Source of the DNA: Puffinus mauretanicus
Taxonomy: Eukaryota > Chordata > Aves > Procellariiformes > Procellariidae
Assembly (NCBI GenBank): GCA_023333565.1
Contig: JAJKFH010003229.1
Coordinates: 2,144,001 to 2,208,000, forward strand
Reading direction: 5' to 3'
Length of the DNA: 64,000 nt
The notes beneath the pieces were generated by a model, which saw nothing but the letters and a program-made list of their open reading frames with translations, ran no database searches and was not told where the DNA came from. Positions 1-11,582 of the stretch are shown here, piece by piece. The first letter of the stretch is position 1, and each line of letters opens with the position of its first letter. Both the position numbers and the translations under genes were made by a program.

Positions 1-3000
1 TGTATTGTCATAATCCTGATCAGCAAACAGCTCAGCACAAAGCCCATCGCACTGAAGTCAGTTGAATCCTCGTATGTATGAAGTCAAGCTGCTTGTTGTT
101 TCAGAACCTCAATTAATTTCCATAGTTAGAGAGCTGACCCTCTCACGATGCACATTTGTTAAGTGTGGACATCAGAAATGCACTTTTATTTGGCCTTAAT
201 TATGAATATCAAATATATTCTTGTTCAGAAATCTAATTCCTTCCAAAACAAATTAAAAAAAAAAAACAACAAAATTTTAAAATTATATAAATAAAAATTA
301 AACTGATACAGAACCTGTAAGAACTGCTTACTGCATCTGAGAGGATTCCCTCAAATCCACATAAATGTCTGACTGAGCATTTGCTAAAAAATAATCTAGA
401 ACTGCAGAACATCATTATCAGAAATCACAATTCAGAAAATATTCTGAACTCACAGATTCTATGATGTGAATTACTACATTTCCTGTGTTTGTTGTCAAGC
501 TGGAATATACCCTCAGATATTAAAATTATTTCAGAGGAACAAAAATTTCAAATATGCTACTTCCTGATTTTGCGTGCCCTTGTTTCAAGTTTGCAATGAA
601 GACAGGTAATAAACCCACATTTTTCTAAAACTCTGAGAAAATTTCACAGTACAGTCCTTCCTATTGCCTCCAGCTGGACACTCTTTGGAGGAAGAACTTC
701 TTTCACTACCCATTTTTTTAAAAATCCTGACCAACAGATGAGTTCTAACCTCTCCTTTAACAATACCATCTCTTATTCAAATAATTTAATTTCTGAAGAT
801 CATTAATAGAATAAGATATTCTGGTACAGATTTGTTCATAGCAACAAAAGCAGTAACTCTGGCTCATTCTCAGTTACAGTGGGACTAATGCCGGTGTGCC
901 CAGCACATGAGGACTTCTGTGGCAGAACAGACTGTCACTGAGAACCAGAACACACCTCCTACATTGCTAATCGACTGTTGTTGTCAAAGGAGGCATAGCA
1001 GCTAGGGAATTCTATGAACACGCTGGCTTCTGAAGCATCTTCTCAGAGCTTTTTACAGTTGGCATACATTGTTCTGCCCTCAGGTATTTGAACTCAATTA
1101 GCCCATCTACTTTTCTCTTTCCATGCTGGTGAATACAGAGCAGTAGGGATCACCTTCCCGAGTTACATGTTTATATGGTATGCTACCACTTCAAAACTGG
1201 AGCCACTGTGTAGCCTCTGTGCAGGATATCAGTAGCAAAGGCATGTGGTAAAGGTGTTATGGACAACAAATGAGAGTATAAAAATCATATCAATACTATG
1301 TGTTCAGAAAAGTTATACGTATTTATTAGAGTCCACATTGCACATTTTGCTTATATAAATACAAATCATAGCAGACTTTAAAAAATAATATCTATCCATC
1401 ATGGAGGTTGATTGCGACAGCAATACCTCATACAGACTATGTCTCATTTATAAAAAATCTGCTTCTTTAGTTTTGATCTTGACATATTGTCAGAGCTGGT
1501 AAAAGAACTGATTGCTTCACTTTTAATATGCTCTGTCCTCATAATTATGCACAAATGAAATTGGATTCACTATTCCCTAGCAAACCATGTGTCATTGCTT
1601 GGACTAGATAAGGTCTTCATTGCTATTCCTGCCATATCAGGGAAGAGAATGGAACATTCAGATCCTCACCAGTGCTACCATGGGACAAGCCTTGAAGCAT
1701 TAAATAGTAGACACTCAGTCACATAGTGAATTGTATTCAACCTGCCCTGGCTCCAGAGAGGACACAGCAATGTTGCATCTGACCAAAAATGAAATCTTGG
1801 ATGATGTCATGATTATATGCAGCCTGCAAGAAGTTTCACACTCATACTCTGTCCAAGCTAAATACAGATGAATTGTGTACAAATGGATCAGGTCACAGAT
1901 CCAGAACGAGTTGATATAAACAGTTCCAAATAGTTTTATATAAAGTAAAATTCTTCTCACATATTAACATATGTTGGATTTTCCTTCCATTTTAATGCAG
2001 ATGGATAAATCAAGAATGAATAAACAAATGCACCCTTTGACATAGGAGTGTTTCTGTAGTAGCTACGAGTCTATATAAACTTCCTGTTATTCACAGTTTA
2101 CAATCTATAAGTAGGAAAGATGGGAAGAAAACAGAAGTTACAGTATTACTCATCAGTTCTAGCAGTTCCAGGATCACTGACGTTGTACACTGGCACGGAT
2201 TGTTTTCCACATGATCCCATGCCGTGGCTCAGAATCTGAATTTGGCTGGACGTTGCACCCTTCAACAAGTTCATTGCAAGAGCTTTAGGTGAAACACAGC
2301 CTACAGGACTGTCTAAGGGAGCAATTATTTTGCTCATAAATATTTTTGCCAGCATTTCCTGTGCTTTCCCTGAGTGACCAAAGGCAAGGGAACTGACAAG
2401 ATTACTCTTACTCTTTCTCCCTGAGGGTCTGTTTAGGAAAGAGGAAGCCTACAGCAATTTTACCCCTGATTTTGAGTGAGAGCATAGTCACAATAATAAG
2501 AATCCTACTCTCCTTTCCTGTTGCACTGGAGATGATGTTTTGTCTCCTTGCCTAAAAAAACAAAACCAAAATAATTTAGATATTGGTTTTCTAGTCTAGC
2601 CATTTCTGCCATCCCTTCTCCTTCAGCAACTGCTCAGAAAGGCTTGGATCATGCAACTGTCTACAAGACACGACAGGCTCATTCAGTTAATGACCTTTTC
2701 ACTTCACCAGCCAATAAGTAAATAGAAAAAATATGGCTCTGCTGTTAACTTTACCCCAAAAACTTTAATTCAAGGCAAGATATGTTCTCCTCCACCCTCC
2801 TACCATTATGGATCCCCAGCTTTTATTGAGACTCTATATTTAAAATATTGAAAAAACTGTACTGGAAGCATTGCTTTTCAGAAAACACCAGTAATGGGCC
2901 AAGGTATTCTAAAGGTAAGCGTGATAGTTTCTTTGTGAATTAGTGAATCTGCCACCATCTGGTTATCTTTAAGCATTTATTGCAATTCTTACAACATAGA

Positions 3001-3778
3001 CCATTTCTAGGATACTTCGAACATTTTACATTCTGTACTTTCTGGACACATGACTGAGGGAGAATGACATAATTTAGAGCTTTATCATTAATTGTTATAC
3101 TTGAAAAATATATACTTTTTATACTTGAAAAATACTTGAAAAAATGTTTCAGCTTTTGGTTGGTGTATTTACAATCCTGCTTCTCTTAGTTATTTCTTTC
3201 AGTCCCTTAATAAATGTTATTTTTAAACTATGGGTTATATTTACCATGTCATCTGATACCAACTGCAATAGCATAAACATTTTAAAAGAAAATTTGTGTT
3301 AAGCCTGAAACAGAACACCAGATATGAACACTCTTAAAAAATTTTCTGGCTCCCATTCCAGTTACTACATGCTATACTTATATTTTGCTGAAGTACAGAT
3401 TCATCTCAGTAAAAAAGGAGACAAGAGCAGCATATGTTCTTGCAAGACTTTCCATATTTTGTTGCAGCTGCTGTAAGAACCTTCTGATATAACAACTGAT
3501 GCTACAGTCTCCACAGAAAAAGATCTGCGGTTGTATAGACTGTATCTGAAATAACATGCAGAAGGATATAACAGCTTGGCCATAAGCTCTTACTCAGATT
3601 GGCAGCCTACCCATTTGCAGTAAGGTTATGTGCTAGGAAAACCGATACACTGAACGGGATGGGCCAGGGATCCACACCCTGATGTGGAGTCAGGGTGCAG
3701 CCAGCAGCATCACTAATTCCCCTGGTGTTTCTACTAAAAGTCACGCCAAGATATAAAATTGACACTCTGATATTGAAC
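1..3778. other. AT-rich non-coding DNA, no gene recognised
   Basis: No recognisable protein, RNA gene or young repeat is visible here. Open frames are at most about 80 codons, lie on both strands and resemble nothing known. Around 3100-3145 the motif ATACTTGAAAAA recurs three times, a local low-complexity feature. The stretch is probably intergenic or intronic; very old decayed repeats could be present below what reading by eye can detect. Confidence 0.6.
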
Positions 3779-4783
3779 TTAAATCCAGTTGGCAGCCAGT
3801 CACAAGTGGTGTTCCCCAGGGCTCAGTATTGGGGCCGGTCTTGTTCAATATCTTTATCAATGATCTGGATGAGGGGATTGAGTGCTCCGAGTAAGTTTGC
3901 AGATGACACCAAGTTGGGTGGGAGTGTTGATCTGGTTGAGGGTAGGAAGGCCCTGCAGGGGGACCTGGACAGGCTGGGTCAATGGGCTGTGGCCAACTGT
4001 ATGAAGTTCAACAAGGCCAAGTGCCGGGTCCTGCACTTTGGTCACAACAACCCCATGCAACGCTACAGGCTTGGGGAAGAGTGGCTGCAAAGCTGCCCAG
4101 AGGAAAAGGACCTGGGGGTGCTGGCTGACAGCCAGCTGAACATGAGCCGGCAGTGTGCCCAGGTTGGCCAAGAAGGCCAATACCATCCTGGCCTGTAGGA
4201 TTTAGTAGTACTAGGCCGGCAGGACTAGGGAAGTGATTGTTCCCCTGCACTCGGCACTGGTGAGGCTGCACCTCGAATCCTGTGTTCAGTTTTGGGCCCC
4301 TCACTACAAGAAGGACATTAAGGTGCTGGAGCGTGTCCAAAGAAGGGCAACGAAGCTGGTGAAGGGCCTGGAGCACAAGTCTTATGAGGAGCAGCTGAGG
4401 GAACTGGGGTAGTTTAGCCTGGAGAAGAGAAGACTCAGGGGAGACCTTATCACGCTCTACAACTCCCTGAAAGGAGGTTGTAGGGAGGTGGGTGTTGGTC
4501 TCTTCTCCCAAGTAACAAGTGATAGGACGAGGGGAAATGGCCTCAAGTTGCGCCAAGGGAGGTTTAGACTGGACATTAGGAGAAATTTCTTTACTGAAAG
4601 AGTGGTCAGGCCTTGGAACAGGCTGCCCAGGGAAGTGGTTGAGTCACCATCCCTGGAAGTATTTAAAAGACGTGTAGATGAGGCGCTTAGGGACATGGTT
4701 TAGTGGGCATGGTGGTGTTGGGTTGACGGTTGGACTCAATGATCTTAGAGGTCTTTTCCAACCTTAATGATTCTATGATTCTA
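3779..4783 (+). mobile_element. CR1 LINE copy A, 5'-truncated, plus strand
   Basis: This is a non-LTR retrotransposon fragment of about 1 kb. Alignment with copy B (19730-23276) starts abruptly at TTAAATCCAGTTGG, near 3779, which is the usual 5' truncation of CR1 from incomplete reverse transcription. It covers the last third of ORF2 and the 3' UTR, and ends in two GATTCTAT-type octamers (4769-4783), the CR1 3' terminus. About 24 mismatches and one 2-base gap are seen against copy B over the first roughly 420 bases, so the two are close relatives. No long target-site duplication is visible, as expected for CR1. The subfamily looks like one of the younger avian CR1 groups, but I cannot name it without a library search. 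Confidence 0.95.
3781..4703 (+). pseudogene. CR1 ORF2 C-terminal fragment (reverse transcriptase), broken
   Basis: This encodes the second half of the CR1 reverse transcriptase and the region after it. The frame opens with the [12 protein letters not shown] block (RT motif B), then [10 protein letters not shown]. Two bases are missing near 3889 relative to copy B, so the catalytic FADD block ([10 protein letters not shown], near 3893) lies in another frame. A one-base insertion near 4164 (CAGGTTGGCC), shared with copy B, shifts the frame again after QCAQ. The following sequence carries stops around 4197-4213 and a TTG-to-TAG change in the GLFSLEKRR segment (near 4410). The final stretch (from about 4500), ending LRDMV with a TAG at 4701-4703, is intact. 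It cannot make a working enzyme. Confidence 0.93.
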
Positions 4784-7700
4784 ACTTACTTGGTAGAAGT
4801 TTTGCTGTAGTGCTAAAAAGACAAAGGTTTTCCTAGGAGACTGCAGAGACTGTACAGCATTGCTAGGATAGGACTTCTCAGGAGGTAATTGCTATACAAA
4901 CTCTGAAGAAACACAGCCTGCTCAGTCCCTTACACAAGGAGGCTGGGGAACTTCCCTGGCACCTGGTGCTCCATCACACAGAAGCTTGAGACCTTTTGCT
5001 CATTGTAGATCCTCAAAGAGACACAAATGCCACAAAGATATTGAAAGGTTGCCATTGATCTTTAAGGGAGCTGCTCTATAGACACTAGCTCCAAATCTGG
5101 AATTTTTGCAGACATTTCTGACATGCTCCAAGCCTCTGAGTGTCAACGTGCAGCAACTCGCCTTTAATGTTCCTAACTGCTGGATGCATTTTGTGTTTTA
5201 CTTTTTCTTAAGTTGAGACAGTTCTAATGAAGGTTTGCACGACAGTCTTATAGACATAAGATGAGGAACACATGGAATTAAGACCAAATCCTCACTGCTA
5301 TGGTTCAGTACAACTGCTGTAAAATGCCCCCAGTTTCAAACGTACTACTCTGTATCCTACCAGAAGAACACCTAATCATAAGTTTATGAGGCTGTGTCCA
5401 GCTAAAGGTAGAGGCCAAGCTTTTTAATAATTCTTTCCCTTATACTTTGCCAGTGATCTCAGTTTGCTACAAAATTCACTGCCAGATTTGGGGAAAATTG
5501 GTTACCAAACAGGGGTTGAAAAACAAAACTCAGAATCTAGATATTTGAAGAGGTGATGATAGACAAATACATATATGCCAGTAAAGGATACTGAACATTT
5601 TTCTTCAATGATTCTTAACTTTGGAGGAGCTGGCATCATTCTCAACTAGCAGATTTATACATAATATTCTGTTTGTAACAAAATCCTAATTTGCAATCTG
5701 CCAAGTACTGGGTGAGAGACAAACCTCAAATGTTTTTTCACATTATTTCTAAATCTGCTCTTGATTTAGTTTTGTTTACAAGATAACATTTTGTGAAGTT
5801 CTTATTCCCTGCCAAAGGAGTTTCTGCATATCCAAGTGTGAAAATATGGACTAATGACAGCTCCCTATGTTATATTATAGCATTATATACTAATAGGATG
5901 CTCATTTAAAAATGGTGTGGTTTGGTGACTGGGTGGAAGACACAATTGTACATGTAAGTTTATACAAGAATTACATTAGGCTTGCAAAGTGTTTTGCATG
6001 CCATTAAGGGGGAAAAAAATGTACTAGGCCCCATAAATTTTGAAAAGTTTTGTTTGGTTTTAGTTTAATAAAGGGTTCCAGATAAACAACCTTATAGATA
6101 AAACAGCTTTAACATTACCCACAGAATTAATACACTGTGCAGACAATACTATGTATCCTCTTTAACCCTCTCTTCAACAACTACTTTTCAATCATTTCCA
6201 AGTCCATCACATGTAGGGGAAACTGTGCTGCAGACTAAGACAAAGGGGCCAAAGTTTGCTGTAATGTGCTTGTATTTCTCGTACTATGGCCAGTTCCTAA
6301 GCTCACTGCCACCCACAGCAGAAAATGTCAACACTTTCTGGGTAGCACTTTAAAAAATTCCCTGAAGGGACAACTGAAACTATACCCATGTATTGTGCAG
6401 AGGCCAATGACATGCACTGCCAAAGTGCTAGGACTTTTACAGTGGGTAGCTTCTGATATTTCTAGGCTGATTAGTGTTCAATGGAAATGCAATAGCTTCT
6501 TCTACAGTGGTGTTTTTCAAAGACTACCGCACATGCATCATTCAATATCCATGTGATGCATGAACTTAAATGTATTTTTTGGAACTAGATTGATTCCCTA
6601 AGTTACTTCTGCAAACAGAAGTGACAAGAACTCTAAATACAAACTGTTACTGGAAGAAGCTGTAGACAGTTCCTCTGTTTGAAATGCTATCCCCAGAGAA
6701 GTTTACGGGAATTTTTTCATTTACCTCCGTACTACTAAGATTGGCCTACTGTGTGAAATACAAAGTTATTTCTATCCCAGGCAATTGGCTTTCTGATCAG
6801 TTTGGAAATTTCTAGAGTTTGAACTACAATGTTATATCTGTCCTGATGAAACATGGCTATATTGGAGAAAATTGGGCAGAACTGATTCAATCACCAACCA
6901 CTAGAGTTCAAAAAAAAACAAACAAAAAAATCTTTCCAATTCTCTGTGCTTCACATCAGAAGTAGTGAAGACAAAATCTGTGCAATTTTGAAGAGTGTTA
7001 ATTTTTGCCTTTAAATCAAAACTTCTTTGAATGTTCTGGATATATAATAACCTCAGTCAGTCAATATGAATGTATATATATGGGTGTGGGGGGGTGGATT
7101 CTAACACTATTGTACTTTTCACAAGTAGCATCTCACCTACACAGAGAATGAGCCTTTAGAGCAGTATTTTGAACACTTGAGTACAATCTGTACGGACCTT
7201 AACAGTACTATTTGTATTTGAAGAGAAAAAGAGCCTGTTAAAATACATGGGCAGATTGAATGAAAACAGTATCACTGCAAATATGGCTGTGCCAGCTTAT
7301 GTGGTGTTATCAACAATGAGATCAAGCACAGTATCCATTAAGCACAGAAAATGAACAGAAATGACTTAAATAGCAAATAAAACACAGGCAAAGATTTCCC
7401 TAGCTGCAAGCTCAGTTCAAGCCAAATATTTTTACAACAACTGACCTCACAATTCTTGGTCATGGATGATTCAGGGACACCACACTAAATATACAAATGT
7501 GCACGGTAGTATAGTCTGAAATAATACAATTAAATAAAATGGACAGCCATTATCTGAACTGGAAATGCAATGAAAATCTAAATATTTCCTGTTTCAGAAT
7601 GAAAAAGGTCAAAAGGATCAGTGTCTTGCAGTGCTATGTAACATTGACTGATTGCTATCACGAAGAAAGAGCTGGTAAAGATTTCGCTACAATTAAACCA

Positions 7701-9140
7701 GGACCTTCTTTTTCGGCAGCCATCAAACTTTATTTTGCTATCTTTTAATTCTAATGCTGAGATCTAGAAACTGCTAGGTCACAGAGGACTATGTCATAGG
7801 ACTAATCAAAAGACACCGAGCGGTAATATAGGATATGAAAATCTCTAGACTTTTCCCCAAACAAAATTTCTATGCTGTCTATTGTAAAAAGGAGGGACAA
7901 ATAAATTTCCTCTGAATGAAAACCATGCATATATTTGTTATCACATAGGAGAAATTTCAACACTTAAATGTTATTTTTCACTGAAGTGTTAATTAAAAAA
8001 AAAAAAACAAAACAAAACATTATAATTAAATGGAAAAGCATTTCCTATCTTTTCGTGTGTCATCCAGAAAAGCGTGATAAAGAACACTTTGACCCATTTG
8101 GCCAGTGGAAGAATCTGACAGGATCTCAAGCCACAATAACTGAATACTAGAGGGTTTTTTTTCCTCAGAGCTTCTAATCCCACAAAATACAACCAAAATG
8201 GGCAAGGCCACATGGTTATTCAGTGTGAAGGTAATCTAGAACCATCATATATATTAACACAGAAAAGAAGGATGATGTTTCATTTTAAAGAATGATATGT
8301 CTCTGAAGAGAAATTCACTTACAGAAAGCAGGATACTCCAGGAAGACCAAGTCAGAGACATATTGAATTTGCTTTTACCTTACATATCTGATGATTCCCA
8401 CTACCAACAGAGGTGCTTCAGGTGCTTCATAAAGACCCTCCACCAGAAATAAACTTGCAGTGATTTACAAGAGCTGCACCCCACCTCCTCGCAGCTATGC
8501 TAAACAGACCTCACTCCATCTAGAACAAGGGAAAAACTGCATTTTATGTTTAAGCCACTATAATCAATATCAGAAGGGCTTAGGTACTATGAGTGGCACA
8601 CCAACGTCTTAAGAGAAATGTATTTTATTTTTTTGTCAGTTTAGCAAATTTCTCCTTGTTTTCACTATTTCTCATTTCAGCACATTAGTTACTTATTTTC
8701 TCCTGCTTCCATGTAAATCACATCTAGGGTCCTTTCCAATGACATAATGTGTTTGGAAAACTTGCTTTTCTTCAGCTATTTTTTTCTTCTCCTGCCTACC
8801 AGTATGTAAACAAGGTAAATTGTCAGGGTTGTGGAACTAAATGATTTAAATCAGGACAAGAGAAAGAATAATGAGATTTTTAGATTTGGTGCATATGACT
8901 TGTTCTCCGATCAAAAAAAAAATTCTTTTATTAGGCTCAAGATTTGGGATGATTGAGTTTTTAATTTCAGTGAGAGTCTGCTCTGAGGAAAGAGCCTGCT
9001 TTATTCCTTAAGTATGGATTTAAATTGTCCTTCACGTCTTTCAGAATAAATGTTAACACAAAGTCGACTAATTAAATTCTGAGGTTTTCACTCCATAGAC
9101 AGAATGTGGGAATTCTGTACAAAGAGTTTATCCTATTCCC

Positions 9141-9168
9141 TGTAATCTCACTTTGACGTGAGATTACA
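9141..9168. repeat. Perfect inverted repeat, 11-bp stem, 6-nt loop
   Basis: The left arm TGTAATCTCAC (9141-9151) is exactly reverse-complementary to the right arm GTGAGATTACA (9158-9168), separated by TTTGAC. This is visible directly. No function is implied; it could be a chance hairpin or the end of a small decayed transposon. Confidence 0.85.
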
Positions 9169-9297
9169 TTTCTGAGTAAGTTAGAGTCAGTGTAGATTCA
9201 TTTCCAAGGCAGTTTGAGGCAAGCATTTCTACTCAGGGAGACTTGCCATGACTTGACAGTCCCTGTGAACTCAGATAAATGCATCTGCGGTTCAATT

Positions 9298-9315
9298 TCT
9301 CATTTATAAATGAGA
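9298..9315. repeat. Perfect 18-bp palindrome
   Basis: TCTCATTTATAAATGAGA equals its own reverse complement and breaks at both next bases. It lies 130 bp after the hairpin at 9141-9168. It may derive from the CTCATCTGTAAAATGAG region of an old MIR or L2 element. Confidence 0.85.
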
Positions 9316-10127
9316 GGAGGGAATGCTGCTTCCCTGTCCCACAGTTGTGTCAAGTATGTAAGTACTTTAAAGTCTTCAAAATTGGTCTGTCAGTCATGTT
9401 GTAGCAATATGGGCTATACAAATAAAATAGCTAGATAGTGAGAATGAAAAGATGGAGGACAACTCTTCAAAACTGGGGAGATGAGTTTATTTTGGGTAAC
9501 CAACGTAACAACATGGTAAACTCTTCTCTGAACTGAGACTATGAATTCATACTTCTGTTCTTAATTCGTACTTGAAAATATGCTCACTTAGGCAAAAAAT
9601 CTGAACTGGAAAAGATGTTTGATAATAAGGACAATTTAAAACCTACATTTCACTGAACACTTAACATTTTACCCCATTTGGAATATCAGTTTTCATAGTA
9701 TTTCCAGCCAGTATACATTTTTATTTAAATTGAATTAAACTGTTTAGCCACATGTGCGTGCCAGTTTAAATAGTGCTGTTTGGAGAACATTATTTTCACC
9801 TTTATTGGACAAAAGTATCATAGGAAGTTGCCTTCCCCTGGAAATTGAACCCAGTTGGAAATAAATGAACTGGGATACAGCCAGGCCTGGAAACTGTAAA
9901 ATAAAAATCTACTTAGCAGAGAGGAGCACATCTTAAATGCTTCAATATTGTTATCTTTTAAGAAGATGGAATGTTTTCTGGGACTATATCCCATGAAAAT
10001 AGCTGAACTTTACAGAATTCATGTTATAACTCTGCATGCTTCCATAGGTAGAGCAGAATTTCTAATACCATCCATTTGATGTTAATGGGATAAAATATTT
10101 CTTATTACTGCATCTCTTACAGTCTCC

Positions 10128-10236
10128 AACCGCAATCAGTGTCCCACTACAATACATCCTGTGTACTGAGAATGTGACAGACAGACCTGGCCTCGTGGTT
10201 TGCAGACTACATACACAGATGGTGAGGAAAAAATAC
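10128..10236 (-). mobile_element. MIR-like SINE remnant (candidate)
   Basis: The stretch CAATCAGTGTCCCACTACAA followed by a TACATCCTGTGTACTGAG segment and GACAGACAGACCTGGCC matches, from memory, the pattern of the amniote MIR element read from its 3' side (cattgtgctaggcactgtac, then gacagtccctgcc, then a cagattacatac-like part). The match is diverged and was judged by eye. The strand is assigned relative to the usual MIR consensus direction. It could instead be an L2 or other old SINE sharing this tail. Confidence 0.5.
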
Positions 10237-11541
10237 TTATCATCACCATCCTTATTTTGTTTGTGAATTGACTTCAGAGGGATTTGGATAAAGTCCTAGA
10301 TGATTGTCTACATCCATAACACAGCTAATAATTCAGTATAGGTCTCTTGACTTCTAGAGGTATCTACAGATCACACATTCCAAAGAAATTTCCAAATAGC
10401 AGAAGCCACAGATTTCCCTGTAGAGTCTTATGAACAGGTCATATGAAAAATATGACCAACATTAGAGGAATTTTACAGATTTAAAATAGCCCATAGGACT
10501 ATTCCTCTGAAAGCTTGGAGAAACATGAAATACTTATAGTAGGAATACATGTGCTTCCTGAAAAAGAGAAACGGTTTTTTTATAAATTATGGCAAGTGTT
10601 TCACACCAAGCAACATTCTTCTCCATTCTTCATGCTATTCAAGTTTGAAAAAATGATTCAGTAATCCAAAATACTATGTTTTTAATACCTGTATTTATTT
10701 GATGATGCAACCTATGAGAATATGCATGCTCTTGCTACTTGGAAGATAATTCTTTCTGTTCTTTTTTTTATTTGTATTTAAATGTTTCACAAAATAGTTA
10801 ATTTTGACAGCTCACCTAGGAGAAAGTACGTGCCCTCATTGTGCTGGTGGTGAACCTGGGATAGACAACCTATTCACCAGAGGAATCTTACCAGTGTGCT
10901 GGCCCAGTATTATTGTATCACCACCTTGACAATAACCTTCCAGTGGACACTATAGTTACATCTGTACTGATAAATCAGAGAGTGCCATGACATAGTCTGT
11001 TCAGGAGCTTTCTCATCAATATGGTTAAATTGTTAGAAGACAGTTTTGGTTCAGGCCGGTTAATCTCATCCTAAATGCTGCACTTTCCGTCAGACATCCC
11101 ATGGCTGACGAATTCCTAGGTCTACATCCCTTTTGGGAGATGTGAGTTACACTATTACCCTAACAAAAGTTAGGGTGTAGTTATCTCAGCTGCATATTTC
11201 TTAGGTTAATTGGCTCTTAAGATAGTTCAGATTTTCACTGCTGCTTTCTGCTGGCTTCAATTTTTGTGTTCAGATCTTGTAAAACAATTCATGTCAGTGG
11301 GCAGTTGTATCCCAGAGGAATAAGAGTGAATTAAAAAAAGCTTGGTGCAGATCTTAAAGTAAGTCAGCAAAGATTACTTTGAAGACCTGGTGTCTTAATT
11401 TCTTTTTCTCTAAAACTTCAAGATATAACTGTTATTGATAATCTGGATATCCCTCCATTTCCTGTCAATTGCACAAGACTATCAGCAAATTATTTTCAAG
11501 TGAAATGCTAGCTTTAAGAGAGTAATTTGTGAAGCTGTGGG

Positions 11542-11582
11542 ATTTTTTTCTTTTTTTCCTTCCTTTTTTTTTTTTTTTTCCC
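11542..11582. repeat. Polypyrimidine tract, about 40 bp
   Basis: A nearly pure T/C tract includes a run of about 16 T. It is low-complexity sequence and could be the minus-strand image of a poly-purine tail, but no retrocopy body is recognisable next to it. Confidence 0.85.

Larger units (their letters stand above)
4784..10127. other. AT-rich non-coding DNA, no gene recognised
   Basis: Only short, unremarkable open frames and homopolymer runs are present, for example a poly-A run near 7996-8008 and a G-rich run near 7086-7097. Two short perfect inverted repeats lie at 9141-9168 and 9298-9315. The sequence around the second one, a CTCATTTATAAATGAG core followed by a purine-rich run, vaguely resembles the CTCATCTGTAAAATG part of MIR or L2 elements, but too little is left to call it. 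Confidence 0.55.

Noticed and set aside
11542..11582. Poly-T tract as the tail of a processed retrocopy
   Set aside because: No retrocopy body or target-site duplication could be seen on either side.
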